64,000 nt of DNA from Solea solea (GCF_958295425.1 NC_081154.1:18475364-18539363); one strand, 5' to 3'; shown: positions 23,501 through 36,155, counted from the stretch's first letter. Translations and numbers: made by a program. The notes: generated by a model from the sequence alone, not told the origin.

Positions 23501-23790
23501 ACCCAGGAGCTGCGGGCGGCCATGATGAAGCTGATGGGTGAGCACATGACTCAACGAGAGATCGACGCCATAGTGAAAGAAGCCGATGACAACGGAGACG
23601 GCACAGTAGACTTTGAAGGTACAGGGGCGCACAGATCAATACAGATCAATACAGATCAATACACAGCTGTACAGAAATGGTCCTCACTGACATCCATGCA
23701 TGCAACTCAGTGGTGAACTGGTGTAACTTTGATGTAACTTTGATGTAACTTTTCCATGCAGAGTTCGTCAGAATGATGTCCCGTCAATGA
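19970..23790 (+). CDS. cabp5: Calcium-binding protein 5-like EF-hand sensor
   Basis: Calmodulin-like sensor of the CaBP family, which in vertebrate retina and neurons binds and tunes voltage-gated Ca2+ channels. Coding exons 19970-20017, 20837-20867, 21959-22102, 22800-22909, 23471-23618, 23762-23790; phases close to a 169-residue protein (human CABP5 is about 173). Seen: N-terminus [16 protein letters not shown] like CABP5 ACIFLRKG; EF1 [12 protein letters not shown]; the conserved [16 protein letters not shown]; a degenerate second EF-hand site ([12 protein letters not shown], no DxDxDG loop), as is normal for CaBPs; EF3 [14 protein letters not shown]4 [13 protein letters not shown]-terminus [12 protein letters not shown]5 is favoured over CABP1/2/4 by [12 protein letters not shown] and ETAGMIG. 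Poly(A) candidates AATAAA lie near 24,555 and 25,004. An upstream in-frame exon could lengthen the N-terminus. Confidence 0.92.
20531..20580. repeat. AG microsatellite
   Basis: GGGAGA then about 16 AG units in cabp5 intron 1. Confidence 0.95.
21134..21608. mobile_element. Non-autonomous DNA transposon, family A copy 2
   Basis: Left GGCATGTTTCCACCGGCTC, right GAGCCCGGTGGAAATGCGCC, imperfect inverted repeats of about 26 bp; non-coding 475-bp body shared with 3,793-4,212. In cabp5 intron 2. Confidence 0.65.
21737..21779. repeat. CTTAA pentanucleotide repeat
   Basis: About eight CTTAA units before cabp5 exon 3. Confidence 0.95.
22144..22338. mobile_element. Hairpin MITE with internal 20-bp tandem repeat
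   Basis: Perfect 28-bp inverted ends (22,160-22,187 and 22,311-22,338, beginning GGTGGCCCTGAAGGTCAAAA) flank about five 20-bp units ACAACAACATTACAGAAAAC. An additional GACCTTCAGGG at 22,144 makes a second small palindrome with the left arm. Inserted 42 bp after cabp5 exon 3. Confidence 0.75.
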
Positions 23791-25014
23791 CGAGCCAGGA
23801 GAACGTGGATCTGCAGGAAATGACGCCGTCTCCTGTTTGACAGATTCGCCTCCTCGGAACTCACGCAGTAATGTTAACGTTCACATTTAGAAGAAGTAGA
23901 ATATAATAATCATAATATTAACTCGTCCTCAGATAGAATCATCTGTACAACTATGCAAATATAGCACATAGACCTTTTTTCTACTGTAAAAATATTGAAA
24001 CGTCTGTTTTTCAACATATAGAGCTAAAATGGTTTTCTTTGATTTTTCTGTACACGTTGAAATGACTTTGGAGGATTCACTTCTGTCCTTGTAACAACAA
24101 TCAACAAAGTGCATTTCTGTGAAAAAAATAATTAAATAAATAAATTTAAAAAATATGCGTATATGCACGTGTATGTCCACTTGCTGCCTCTTTACTTACT
24201 GTCACATTTTGAAGTGAGTGTGTATTCTGATTCTGTGTCAGTGCCCCAACACAGAATCAGTGTGTTGTAAACCTCTCACACTTCTCACACCAAAGACCAC
24301 TGAGAACATCGCAGCATTGACCCACTGCTGCCTCCATCAGTCACTTCTAATGTGTTTGAAGTTATCAGCAGCTCATGTGTCGCTGTGAGCTAAATATGAT
24401 GATTTGGTTTAAAAAAAAAAAAAAACACTCCTTTTCCTGTGGTGTAAGTACAACTGCGCTGTTTTAACTCAGTGTTAATGAGCACAGCAAATGTAGAACA
24501 TATTTTGCCTGATTTTCATAATAGATCATCTTGCATAACAATTCACTGGGTGCACAATAAACTGAGGTAACCATCCACGGATTTCATGGACCAAGAAGAG
24601 GATTTTATAAAGCAAACAGCGTCAGTGACGTCAAAGCTGTGCTGAGGATTGAGTTATGTCACTGCCCTGTCTTTGGAGGGATGTACAGAGATTGTACGAC
24701 CAAACATGGGCTCGTCATGATTTGATAAGTGTTCATAAAACAACACACACAGTTTATGACATTATGTTTATTTCAGATATAAAAAAGGGAACAAAATGTG
24801 TTCAGGTATCTCAGAAATACGGCTTCACAGTCTGTGAATACGGTATTTGTAATTACAAGTTGTTGAGGTTAAGGTATCTTTATAAATTATTATTATATAA
24901 TTATTATTGTTTTTTCATTTTGTGGACCAACGTGTGTTTGCTGGCAGTTCTCAGGCATTTTTATATAAATGTGTACTGTGGCATTTTTATGTTAATCGTT
25001 TTGCAATAAACTGC

Positions 25015-26935
25015 AAAAGGATATTTGAAGACAATGGAGTGGTCGCACACAGCTGCTCTGTGAGCTGCATTTATTCCAACGTTCACGTCGCCTGCAAAAC
25101 AAAAATCAAATCAGAAATGCCTTTATTTTACATATATTTATATATAAATTTAAGAACATTTAAGAATAACTGTGAGCGGCACACGTCTGCTTCAGGGCCA
25201 TTGTCAATCGTGATGATGATATTTGTTGGCCTTGTATGACATAGAGGGGTTGTTACTTATCTGTTAATAAGGAACAAAAGTTCTGAACTGGTTATGGTGT
25301 GTGTATGCGGGATCAGACAGGTTTCTGGATCTGATCCAGATGATGGATTTGGTGGCAGTTTAAATGTAACATGTTTATCTAAGATGGTAATAAATATAAG
25401 CAGGTAAAGTTCTATACAGATCCTGAAAGTTCTTCAAAATGTAAACATTCCCGTGTGGATGTGTAAAATGCAGGTGACAAAGTGTTCAGCCTTGACGGAG
25501 GTCTGTGCTCTCTGAGTTTCCACCATGACACAAAATACCACTGAACGCGAGTTGAAATGTGGTTTCCCTTCAACACTGTGTGTCACACTGACCCAAGGCC
25601 AGTGCAGCGGAGGGTAAATAACTCAGTGGAGGGATTTAGGGACGTGAAAGAGGACGCGCTGCACCTTTACAAGCAGATGTTGCTTCATATTAAACAGGGC
25701 AGAGCTCCAAGCCCATTGACAGACGGGGTAAGAGGGCTTAGAGTGACAATTAGTAAAATTGAAGCTGTTGTCACTGTGAACACACGGACCTGTCTAAACA
25801 CACATCTGTCCTCGGCACTCGTCAGATTACACCCAGAGGTCACGGCTGCACATTTATCTGTGGCAGAACCACAGAGAAACGGTTCATTTTTAAAGATTTA
25901 TTTCTTGTTCAACGACTTTTAATTGTGCACAAATGTCTGATGACGGTGTGCTGTTGAAACTGTGGCGTGGGCCGTGCACAGACTGATGAGGCCAAAGGAA
26001 GAAACACATGATGTAATGCATACTGCCCTGCCTTTGCCCTGATCCTTCCCTGATCCCTCAAACATCCAGCATCGACCTTTATTGCATTAATCCACCATAA
26101 TCTCTCTCTCTCTCAGCCGCTGTCTGCCTCAGTAGCCATGCTTGTTGTTGCTGCATAAAGAAGAACTGCGGTGTTGACCTTTTGCAATCATCTCCCAACT
26201 TTGATAACCCTTCTGCTCTGTCTTTGTTTTTGTTTTTTATGTGTGGATTGTTTATTCCAGAAGTCCTGCTAATCCTTCTGAGAAGAAATGGACGTCTCCT
26301 GCTGTTCTTCAGTCATTTCCTGGTTCCATTAATCTGTAAAGTTGTTTGATAACATAACAGATGAACAGTCAGTCTGGGGAAACTGCTTTAGCTTCTGATT
26401 CTGGTGAAATTAAAACACACACGTTTCTTCCTTTTCTTCTTCGTAACAGAAATTTACAAACAATGAAAATCAACCAAAGAATAGATCAAATAAAAACAAA
26501 ACAAAGAGGGAGATAAAGGCAAATGATAATAGGTGAATTAAGATTTATAATTGTACTGTGTGTGTTTTAAGAAGTGATTTGAAAGATGTCAGTTAGTCTT
26601 TCTGTGGTTTTAGCTTATTTTTATTTTTAATCTTTAGTCAATATATCAGAAACTTCATGACATTAAAGGTTATTGAATATAATTTTGCAGCTTCTTAATA
26701 GAACCAATAAAGACATGTTTTATACAGGTTATCCTATTTAAGAGCAATACAGTGCAAATGATTCTTACAATCCATTTCAGAGCAAAATAACAAATGTAAA
26801 CATAAAAAACCCAACGATTAGAGGTTTAATTCATCACAAAGTGCTTTAGTTTTCAGAGCTTTAGGGTTTCCAGGAAAGATAAGAGCGCATGGAGTCAGGG
26901 AGACATTTAGATTGAGTTGTTTACATAGATTCAAT
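25015..26935. other. Intergenic region cabp5-nif3l1, no gene recognised
   Basis: Unique-looking AT-rich sequence. A 121-codon plus-strand frame (25,557-25,922) has no recognisable domain and looks fortuitous. Confidence 0.5.
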
Positions 26936-26939
26936 GACG

Positions 26940-27008
26940 TTTTCACTGTCCAATCAGATCGTCGCACTACAGACCGGAAACCGGAACCGGAAGCGACAGT
27001 GTCTTAAT
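26940..27008 (+). promoter_or_regulatory. Probable nif3l1 promoter and first noncoding exon
   Basis: CCAAT at 26,950-26,954 and three CCGGAA ETS-type cores at 26,974, 26,981 and 26,987 (the last in ACCGGAAGC). A donor-like GTGAGT starts at 27,009. This arrangement is typical of TATA-less housekeeping promoters. The link to nif3l1 follows from position and strand only. Confidence 0.5.
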
Positions 27009-27920
27009 GTGAGTGTGCTACTTCTCAGTTTCTCTCTGAGAAACGTGTTCAGTTGGGGTTTAGTCTCTTAATAATAGTCTCTTTAAATCACATGTTAGGT
27101 CAACGTTGAACCGCTTCCCTCACTCTACATGTTTATATGTTGATACAATGTTTTATGCGTCAGCTGTGTCGCTTTGTTGTGTCGTAGCTAATGTCTGCTA
27201 GACGGCTACTGAGCTGTTAGCATGGTGTGCGTCACTCTTATACTTGTGCTGTTGTCATGTTTGAATAACACTCCATTCATCTGCTACAGTTGTTTTTGAA
27301 CAAGAATAAACCAACCTTTAGACTCTCAACTGTGACACTTATTAGGAAAATTAACATAAAAACAATATATTTACTATTGATTTTTGGTTCATCTGGTCTA
27401 TCACTATTTAATTTAATTGTAGGAGTGTGATTTTTGTATTTTTTTAAACAGGATAAACGTTTGCACCACTGAGGCAATCCTCTCAGGTACTCTAGTTAAA
27501 TTATAGATATAATAGCATTTCATATATACATTTGTTTATTCATGGCTGCAACTTATAAAATGTCTAACAGTGTTAACCAAACCTCAAAGTCCGACAACGG
27601 TCACAGAAAAGTAAATAAACCAGCACATTAATATTTAAGAGCTTGAAACAAGAGAGTTCTTAAGAAAAAACCTCAAAAATATATGATCAAAATAGCTGGC
27701 AATTAATGATTTATCAATATACAGCTCTGTTTTTGCTGTTGTTGAAAGGCCAATGTATTTAATGTTTTATGTTTTATAAATGTCAGAAGAATGATGACTG
27801 GTACAGGTTTGTAAAAACATTCAAAACCCCACATGTGGCGTCTTTTAAATTTATTTAGCCAAATCTCCTTAAATGGAAGATATTCAAAAAATAATTAAAT
27901 TAAATTTAGAAAGTGAAATA

Positions 27921-28108
27921 TCCATCCATCCATTATCTCCCACTTTATCCTCTGTCCCTGTGGGGGGGATGCCAATCTCAGCTGACATAGGGCGATAGGC
28001 GGGTCACACCCTGGACAGATCGCCAGTCCATCACAGGGACACATATAGAGACAAACAACCATTCACTCTCATGCTCACACCTACGGTCAATTTAGAGTGA
28101 CCAAGTGA
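27921..28108 (-). mobile_element. SINE family S1, reverse copy
   Basis: CATCCATCCATTATCTCCCA start, TCTCAGCTGACATAGGGCGA, GATCGCCAGTCCATCACAGG and CAACCATTCACTCTCATGC on the plus strand; same family as 14,983 and 15,721. Lies in the nif3l1 5' intron. Confidence 0.7.
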
Positions 28109-28455
28109 AATATCATGAATTAAAAAAATAAATTAAAAGTTGTGCTTTCATATACGAATTAGGGTTAGGTTATAGTCATTATAAATAATAACAGCAGGTT
28201 AATTAGTAATGAAAGTAGTTATTTGTCCAAACCCAACTGTCAATCATTCTCCAATTGAAACTGCAAACTGGGAATAAGTTATTTTTGATTGATAAATGTT
28301 TAAGTTTAATGTGACAATTTGTTTATTAGAATCAATGAATCATTTTGGTGATTATTTCGCATCTGTGGGACAATAGCTCAGGTTTATTCAGTGACTGATG
28401 TTCTATTGATGTACAGTTGTTTGTGTTTCATCCACACAGGTCTCCACTGGTGTTG

Positions 28456-31400
28456 ATGGGATGTAAAAAACACACGTGGACATTTGTATCGCTCATCCAC
28501 AGAAGACTTTGTGCCGGAAGGAGCTTGATCTGTCCCTCTGCTCTATTCTCTTCTGCCTCTACAGTCTCACCCAGCCTGTCATTTCCTCCTGCACCCACCC
28601 AGAGTCTCTTGACAAACCGACAAATCCCAGTTTCCCTGCATCCACCTGCTCATCTCTCCTCCACTCGCTCCCTCTTGCACTCCACTCCCTGTTGCAGCGT
28701 GATGGAGCTAAAGGAGGTTCTGCAGGTGCTGGAGCAGCTCGCTCCTCTGGCACTCGCCGAGTCGTGGGACAACGTGGGCCTGTTGGTGGAGCCCAGCAAA
28801 TCCCGGCCTATTAAAAACATCCTGCTCACCAACGACCTCACAGACGTCGTCATGGAGGAGGCAGAGGCCATGAGCTGTGACCTCATCATCTCCTATCACC
28901 CTCCGTTGTTTCGGCCAATCAAGCGTCTTGTTCAGGGCGATTGGAAGCAGCGGTTGGCCGTGCGGGCAGTGGAGGCGGGGATGGCGATCTTTTCCCCTCA
29001 CACCTCATGGGACAGTGTTAAAGGAGGGGTGAACGACTGGCTGGTGGGGGGGCTTGGTAAGACCTGCTCATTCTGAATAGAAAATGCATCACACACACAC
29101 TACATAGGGTGCTTGCATATTTAATGAAGGTACAAGATAAAATGTGGTGACACATGACACTAACGACCCACTGGTCCACTTTTCTGCTCCCCTTACTCTT
29201 TCTTTCCATCTCTGGTGTCTGTCTTTGATTGACAGGTAGCGGCCAGGTGTCTGTGCTGAGTCAGGCCCTCTGCGGTGCTTCCCACAGTCACAAACTGGAA
29301 TTCACAGTCAGGAACACAGAGGAACTGAACTCTGTGATGGAGGAACTGAAGGCTTGTGCTGGTGGAGCGTCGCTGCAGCATTCTACCAGCAGGTGATGTT
29401 CGATCATGATCATGATTTCTGGAGAGAATTTCTCCGATCATTGTGGACAGATGTTAATGTCAGGCCTGTCTTAACAGAGCAGACAACGGTGGGATCCGTG
29501 TCGGTGTCACCTGCAGTGACTCAGTGCTGCCCCTCAGTGTTCACACTTTGCTACCGCACACTGCAGCCAGTCAGTCCCTGAACATCCTAAAATTGGAGAA
29601 GGTAAAGCATGAAATCATCTCGGTCATTACAAGATGAATGTGAAGTTATCATCATTAATAAATGAAACAGGAGACCTTTGTTATTTCACAAACATCAGCA
29701 ACAGCAATTGACGTATGTAAGTTTGTAGCAGTTATTTCTTTAAAGAAAGCACTGTACCTGTCACTCCCTACAGTCTCCTCTCCCAGGACATGGTCAAGGG
29801 CGACTCAGTGTTTTGGACCAGCCTGTAACTGTGGCAACAGCCATCCAGAAAATGAAGTCTCACCTGGGTCTGAATCACCTGCGTTTGGCCATAGGATGGG
29901 GGCAGACACTAGGTAAGGACCTCACGGCATTAGTTAGTAAAGAGTACGGACACTTTGTGGTTTGAATATTCTCAGAATCTTATCGCAAGCAGAGAATTCA
30001 TCTGCTGGTCTCATGAATGAAGTGGTTGTCCAGGTTTTGCATGAGCTCCTGACTCTGAGTCGACGCTGAATGCACTGTAACGTGGCTGCTAGGGGAGACA
30101 CAGGCAGATATTAGCCACTTCGTAACAAACTGAACAAAAATCTAAAGTGCCCATGTTTACTGTAGCTTAAGAATATTTTGTTTGTTTGTGTTGTTTACTC
30201 CCTCCACCAGTCCATAGAGAACATCAGCAGTTTTACATCACAGCACATCCAGAGTGTTATGTTGTGACTTTGGTGTTTTAAATCCTTTGTTTGGATTTAT
30301 CTAAGTGACACAAACTAACCAAATGAGGCACAACAGCAGCTAAAAATGCACATTTTCTCTGTGGACTTTGGTGTGAAAGAGTGAAGGATTAACAAACGCT
30401 GTCTAATGCCGAAATAATGGTGACTTCAGTTGGTATATATATGTCATTAGGTGAGCGTTATGTTAAGTAACTAAATTGTCTTAACACTGACCAATTCAAT
30501 TTAAATTCAAAAAACTTTATTGATCCCCAAGGGGAAATTCAAGGTCCAGTAGCTTAGACATCACACACAACATAAACAGTATGATGAAAAAAGAAATGAA
30601 TGAACGTGAATAAAATGGACAATAAAATACTAATACTAATACTACAAGCACACTTTAAAATAAAAGTAGTGAAAACTGTTATAACTTGTCTATAATTGTT
30701 CACAACTAGTAGGTTTTAGCCAAAGTAATTCTATAATTATAAGTCAGCTATGAAGATAATCTTATTTGTTATGGAAATTATTGTCTGAAAACACCAAGAG
30801 TGACTGGTCTTTGTGTGATTTATTTCTTGCAAGAAAGAGAGAAGTTCAACAGATGCAACTGAGAGCAGTCTGTGAGGTAACAGACGCAGCTTAGAAGAGA
30901 AAAGAGGAGGTGAAGGTATCAGGAGAGAACCCAGCATGGTACGGTGGAACAATGTTGGAACCATTTTCTCATGGAAACAGAGAGAACAGACATTTCCATT
31001 TCAATATTGTAAACAGGTTGTAAACATGAAGCACGGTACCACTGGTAGCATGTATGTGTCATGATGTCGCAGGAAACGGGACCCAAAAAATAGAAACTCA
31101 GACAGCCAGGTAAAAGTCCAAAAAACAGGGATTTATTCCCACACAACATAAAACAGGCTTATCTTGCAGGTCTGGACACTGCAAAAAAAAAACTACAAGC
31201 AAAAGCGAGGCACTTTCCTGATGAAACTAAATCCAAAATAAGCACACGGAAGTCTAGAGAATCACTACACGAGGAAACAATAACGTGGGCTCTCGCGCGC
31301 TCTCTCTCTAAGTGAACCAACGATCTGACACTGACTGAGGTAACAGCTGCACTTAAAGAGTGGCAGATCTAATTCAACAGAATCAGGTGCAGCTGTGCAG

Positions 31401-31980
31401 GTGAATCAGCGCTGCCACGCCCACGACAGCATGTAGCACACCTACAAACAAATCTGCCATTTCAAGTGACTTCTAAAAGTGACTTCTAAATGTCTTCTGT
31501 GAAATGTTGAGTACACAGTTTTATTATACACAAAGTATACACCAAAGTATACACGATTACACATGAGCAATTCATGAATGTGCCTTTTTCCCCCCAGAGT
31601 CCTCTGTGTGTACTGTGGCTGCATGTGCCGGATCAGGAGCATCAGTACTGAATGGGGTCAAAGCAGACCTCTACATCACAGGTACAGCTTCCAACTTGTT
31701 AAAGTCTCGTCTGGTTTTCCCACACCGCGACGGAATATGTCCATTGTAACGCCATTAGGTTTCAAATCCGATGTTTTGGTGTGTCCATCTGTTAGGTGAG
31801 ATGTCCCACCACGAGGTCCTGGACGCTGCTGCGAAGGGAACCAGCGTCATCCTCAGCGATCACAGCAACAGTGAGCGAGGTTTTTTGACGGTGTTCAGGG
31901 AAAGACTGGCCGTGCGTCTTCCTGACACGGTCACAGTGGCCGTGTCCAAGGCTGACAAGGACCCCCTGGAGGTTGTCTGA
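28456..31980 (+). CDS. nif3l1: NIF3-like protein 1 (DUF34/NIF3 family)
   Basis: Member of the widely conserved NIF3 family, metal-binding proteins of unsettled biochemical role (bacterial members are annotated as GTP cyclohydrolase 1 type 2 homologues). Exons 28456-29056, 29236-29392, 29478-29601, 29774-29912, 31598-31681, 31796-31980; all GT-AG, phases close to 429 residues. The conserved part starts at MELKEVLQVLEQLAPLALAE (residue 83), followed by SWDNVGLLVEP, LTNDLTD, the metal-site-type histidine in LIISYHPPLF, IFSPHTSWD, CAGSGAS, GEMSHHEVLDAA and SDHSNSERGF, ending KADKDPLEVV. Human NIF3L1 is 377 residues; the excess is a Ser/Pro/Leu-rich N-terminus with basic residues that could act as a mitochondrial presequence, or the true start is the Met at 28,702. 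Poly(A) signal ATTAAA near 32,047. Confidence 0.95.
30500..30565. repeat. LINE-tail-like fragment
   Basis: CTTTATTGATCCCCAAGGGG followed by AAATTCAAGG is the well-known fish Rex1-like 3' tail (reverse). A diverged relative lies at 37,470-37,505. Confidence 0.45.
31050..31440. repeat. Possible dispersed repeat in nif3l1 intron 4
   Basis: Has GGAAACGGGACCC, GTCCAAAAAACAGGGATTTA, ACTTAAAGAGTGGCAG and CAGGTGCAGCTGTGCAGGTG, wording I associate with fish transposon ends, but I cannot name the family or fix its ends. Confidence 0.3.
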
Positions 31981-32749
31981 CCACTTGCACGTGTTTTGAT
32001 CAGAGTCACTCGTGTGCGCTTAGACCAAATGTTTGTGAGAAGATTGCATTAAAAAAAACAAAAAAAACCCCCTCTTCATTCAGGCCCTTTATATAAAGCT
32101 GAGCTTAAAACAACAGAAGAGTGAGAGCCTCATATAATGATGACAGCGCTTCCTGGTACATGTTCTATGTATTTGTGGCAGGCTTATAATGAAATGTGCC
32201 CTGGTTGGTCAAAAACAGAGTGAATCATGTCGTCTGTCATCTAAATGCATGCAGTGGATTTATTTACACACAGCAAATTGTGTGATTTAATCCTGATCAT
32301 CTGTGACCTCAAGTGTGTCCTTCACTGGGTGTGCAGAGATGATTTCAGCATCCACAAGATTGTTTGCATCAAGCAAATGATGAGACTGAGGAAGACTAAT
32401 AATGACATTCACTTTATTAATATAACACTTTTTACGTGCTTTCCAGATAAAACTAAATAAGAGGAAACATTAGAAATGTATACCAACCCCAACCTTATTA
32501 GTGGGACATATTAAGCAGCAAGGAGCTCATACCTGAAGTGATTCTTCTTCTTCTTCTTATAATAATAATAATAGTATTATAGTTGCATGAAGAAATGTGA
32601 TATGCTGTGCACACCCCTGTACTGAGAACCAGACTGACACACTCACTCTCAAGACTCTAAAGTCCATGACGACTTGAATCTGTGGTATCTTAACAATACT
32701 GTATATTCACCACTTCATCTCACCATTTTGACGGGAAACTGAGGTTTGT

Positions 32750-32990
32750 GTCACGTTGTAAAGCGCTCACTCTCCGTGCTCACGGACAGATCAGGGTGCA
32801 GTCGTATGTCTCTTTGGACATTGGGTCTAGTTAACATGCCAGCGTGTCCTTGGGCAAGACATTGAACCCCTCATTGCTCCTGATTGCTGTGCCGGCAGCG
32901 TGTCAATGAGTATGAAAGTGTGAGTGAATGGGTGAATGGCTGAAAAACTGTGGTGACGAGAAAAGTGCTAAATAAATGGACCTTTGACTC
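32750..32990 (+). repeat. Dispersed repeat (TGTCCTTGGGCAAGACA type)
   Basis: Begins near GTTGTAAAGCGCTC, contains GTGTCCTTGGGCAAGACATT and GAGTGAATGGGTGAATGGCT, ends AAGTGCTAAATAAATGGAC; a common fish element with a diverged reverse copy at 11,510. Confidence 0.5.
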
Positions 32991-33127
32991 GACCTGACCC
33001 TGCAGTTGTCTCCTGCATGCTCCAGTATATGACACACCAAGTTTCTTTGCCACAGACTTTACATTAGTGTTGACTGCATCTGTAATTTATCATGTTACTG
33101 AAAATCTAAACCTCAGTTTTATTTAAA

Positions 33128-34385
33128 ATGCATAACATTGTGAATGATGAATTTAAAGCTCCAGTGCGTAGAATCACCTCAACATACATGTATTCTCAAC
33201 TTATCAGTTCCCCGACAAGAATCACAAGCAGCTCTCAAACACTATTGGATCTAATCTTCGCGAACAAACCTGATCGCATTACTCGCACATACAACCTTAT
33301 TACGGGAATGTCCGACCACAACCTCACCCACAGGAACAGAACTACATCGTAAAAGCTACACCAATATTCTTTATTCCAAAAATGAATAGACATCTCATGG
33401 AAAATGAGTTGAAACAAATTAATATATAGAGATATAGAGCAAATCCAACATGAGGGAATACTGTGTACAAACAGTTCAGAAATAGCAAATAAATTCAACG
33501 AGTACTTTATAAACTCTGTAAATGAACTAGGTCACAGCTTCACACCAATACACTCCTATGAAAAAGAACCATCAAATGACCCAGAGTTGAACCTGGATCC
33601 TGTCGGTGAGGCGGAGATAAGGAAAATACTCTCTGGATTGTCAACTTCCAAAAGTAAAGACATTTATGGCCTTGACACAGCCACCATCAGAAACAACCAT
33701 GAAACCAATAACAAAATCCAGCAGAGTATTTTCCCTAACACTCTCAAACATGCAATAATAATTCCTATCCATAAATCTAAAGATAAAACCAATATGACCA
33801 ACTATAGGCCAATCAGCATCCTCCCAGTTCTAACCAAAGCAATAGAAAAGGTTGTTGCTAGGCAACTTGTGGATCACCTTGAAACTAACACCTTGCTACA
33901 CCCCATACAGTTCGCATTCAGGAAACACCACTCACACATCAAACATTAAACATTCACTTGATAAAGTGAATGTTTGTTGTTGTTGAATTGTAGCATCCAT
34001 TTTTCTTGATCTCCGTAAAGCAGTCGACACAGTTCACCATGAGATACTTTACTTCAAATTGGCCAAAATGAATGTATCCTCTGAAACCTTAAACTGGATT
34101 AAATCATACTTAACTGATCGCACTCAAACAAGCCACCTCTGCCCAAATACCATGCACCACAGGACTTCCACAAGGTTCCAATCTGGGTCCGGTTCTTTTT
34201 ACTGTATACATTAATGATCTACCAACAATATGTAACAATGTCAAAATGCAAATGTTTGCTGATGATACCGTCATATACACTCATGGGAAGAACAGGGCAG
34301 AAGCTGCAGCCAAACTCCCATCAGGCATGGACAGTATAGCTCAATGGCTCCAAGATTCCTGCCTCCTGCCTCACCGCTGTCATGT
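33128..34385 (+). mobile_element. L2/Rex-like LINE relic (endonuclease end plus reverse transcriptase)
   Basis: Order of peptides: SSQTLLDLIFANKPDRI and SDHNLT (end of the endonuclease), SKSKDIYGLD, TNMTNYRPISILPVLTKAIE, FLDLRKAVDTVHHEI, then MFADDTVIY with the catalytic ADD. Frames are broken by stops and shifts. The element has no 3' end: the reading frame runs straight into the minisatellite at 34,387. Confidence 0.8.
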
Positions 34386-34386
34386 C

Positions 34387-36155
34387 ACTTACTACTTAGT
34401 TACTACTCACTTACTACTCAGTTACTACTCACTTACTACTCACTTACTACTCAGTTACTACTCAGTTACTCCTCACTTACTACTCAGTTACTACTCACTT
34501 ACTACTCAGTTCCTCCTCACTTACTACTCAGTTACTACTCACTTACTACTCAGTTACTCTTACTTACTACTCAGTTACTCCTCAGTTACTCCTCACTTAA
34601 TACTCAGTTACTCCTCACTTACTACTCAGTTACTACTCACTTACTACTCAGTTACTCCTCACTTACTACTCACTAACTACTCAGTTACTACTCACTTACT
34701 ACTCAGTTACTCCTCACTTACTACTCAGTTACTACTCACTTACTACTCAGTTACTCCTCACTTACTACTCAGTTACTACTCAGTTACTCCTCACTTACTA
34801 CTCAGTTACTACTCACTTACTACTCTGTTACTTCTCACTTACTACTCGGTTACTCCTCACTTAATACTCAGTTACTACTCACTTACTACTCTGTTACTTC
34901 TCAGTTACTACTCACTTACTACTCAGTTACTACTCAGTTACTACTCACTAACTACTCAGTTACTACTCACTTACTACTCAGTTACTCCTTACTTACTACT
35001 CAGTTACTCCTCACTTACTACTCACTAACTACTCAGTTACTACTCAATTACTACTCAGTTACTCCTTACTTACTACTCAGTTACTCCTCACTTACTACTC
35101 AGTTACTACTCACTTACTACTCAGTTACTCTTACTTACTACTCAGTTACTCCTCAGTTACTCCTCACTTAATACTCAGTTACTCCTCACTTACTACTCAG
35201 TTACTACTCACTTACTACTCAGTTACTCCTCACTTACTACTCACTAACTACTCAGTTACTACTCACTTACTACTCAGTTACTCCTCACTTACTACTCAGT
35301 TACTACTCACTTACTACTCAGTTACTACTCACTTACTACTCAGTTACTCCTCACTTACTACTCAGTTACTACTCAGTTACTCCTCACTTACTACTCAGTT
35401 ACTACTCACTTACTACTCTGTTACTTCTCACTTACTACTCGGTTACTCCTCACTTAATACTCAGTTACTCCTCACTTACTACTCAGTTACTCCTCACTTA
35501 ATACTCAGTTACTACTCACTTACTACTCTGTTACTTCTCACTCACTACTCAGTTACTACTCACTCACTACTCAGTTACTCCTCACTTACTACTCAGTTAC
35601 TCCTCACTTACTACTCACTTACTACTCAGTTACTCCTCACTTACTACTCACTAACTACTCAGTTACTTCTCACTCACTACTCAGTTACTACTCACTCACT
35701 ACTCAGTTACTCCTCACTTACTACTCAGTTACTCCTCACTTACTACTCACTTACTACTCAGTTACTCCTCACTTACTACTCACTAACTACTCAGTTACTA
35801 CTCACTTACTACTCAGTTACTCCTTACTTACTACTCAGTTACTCCTCACTTACTACTCACTAACTACTCAGTTACTACTCAATTACTACTCAGTTACTCC
35901 TTACTTACTACTCAGTTACTCCTCACTTACTACTCAGTTACTCCTCACTTACTACTCAGTTACTACTCACTTACTACTCAGTTACTACTCAGTTACTACT
36001 CACTTACTACTCACTTACTACTCAGTTACTCCTCACTTACTACTCAGTTACTACTCATTTACTACTCAGTTACTCCTCACTTACTACTCAGTTACTACTC
36101 ACTTACTACTCAGTTACTACTCAGTTACTACTCAGTTACTACTCAGTTACTCCTG
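34387..36155. repeat. Minisatellite, 11-bp unit TACTACTCAST, 1.77 kb
   Basis: About 160 units alternating mainly between TACTACTCACT and TACTACTCAGT, with CTCCTC, TTCTC and AATAC variants. Longer periods are visible: a 132-bp step (GTTACTTCTCACTC at 35,530 and 35,662) and a roughly 571-bp step (GTTACTCTTACTTAC at 34,553 and 35,124). Both sides are single-copy-like apart from the LINE on the left. Long open frames through it are an artefact of the repeat. Confidence 0.97.

Noticed and set aside
25557..25922. 121-codon plus-strand frame between cabp5 and nif3l1
   Set aside because: No domain, no splice partners and no recognisable homology; length is within chance for this region.
34246..35028. 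A 260-codon open frame rich in LLLSYYS repeats
   Set aside because: It starts in a LINE relic and then follows the 11-bp minisatellite; 33 bp equals 11 codons, so the periodic peptide is a repeat artefact.
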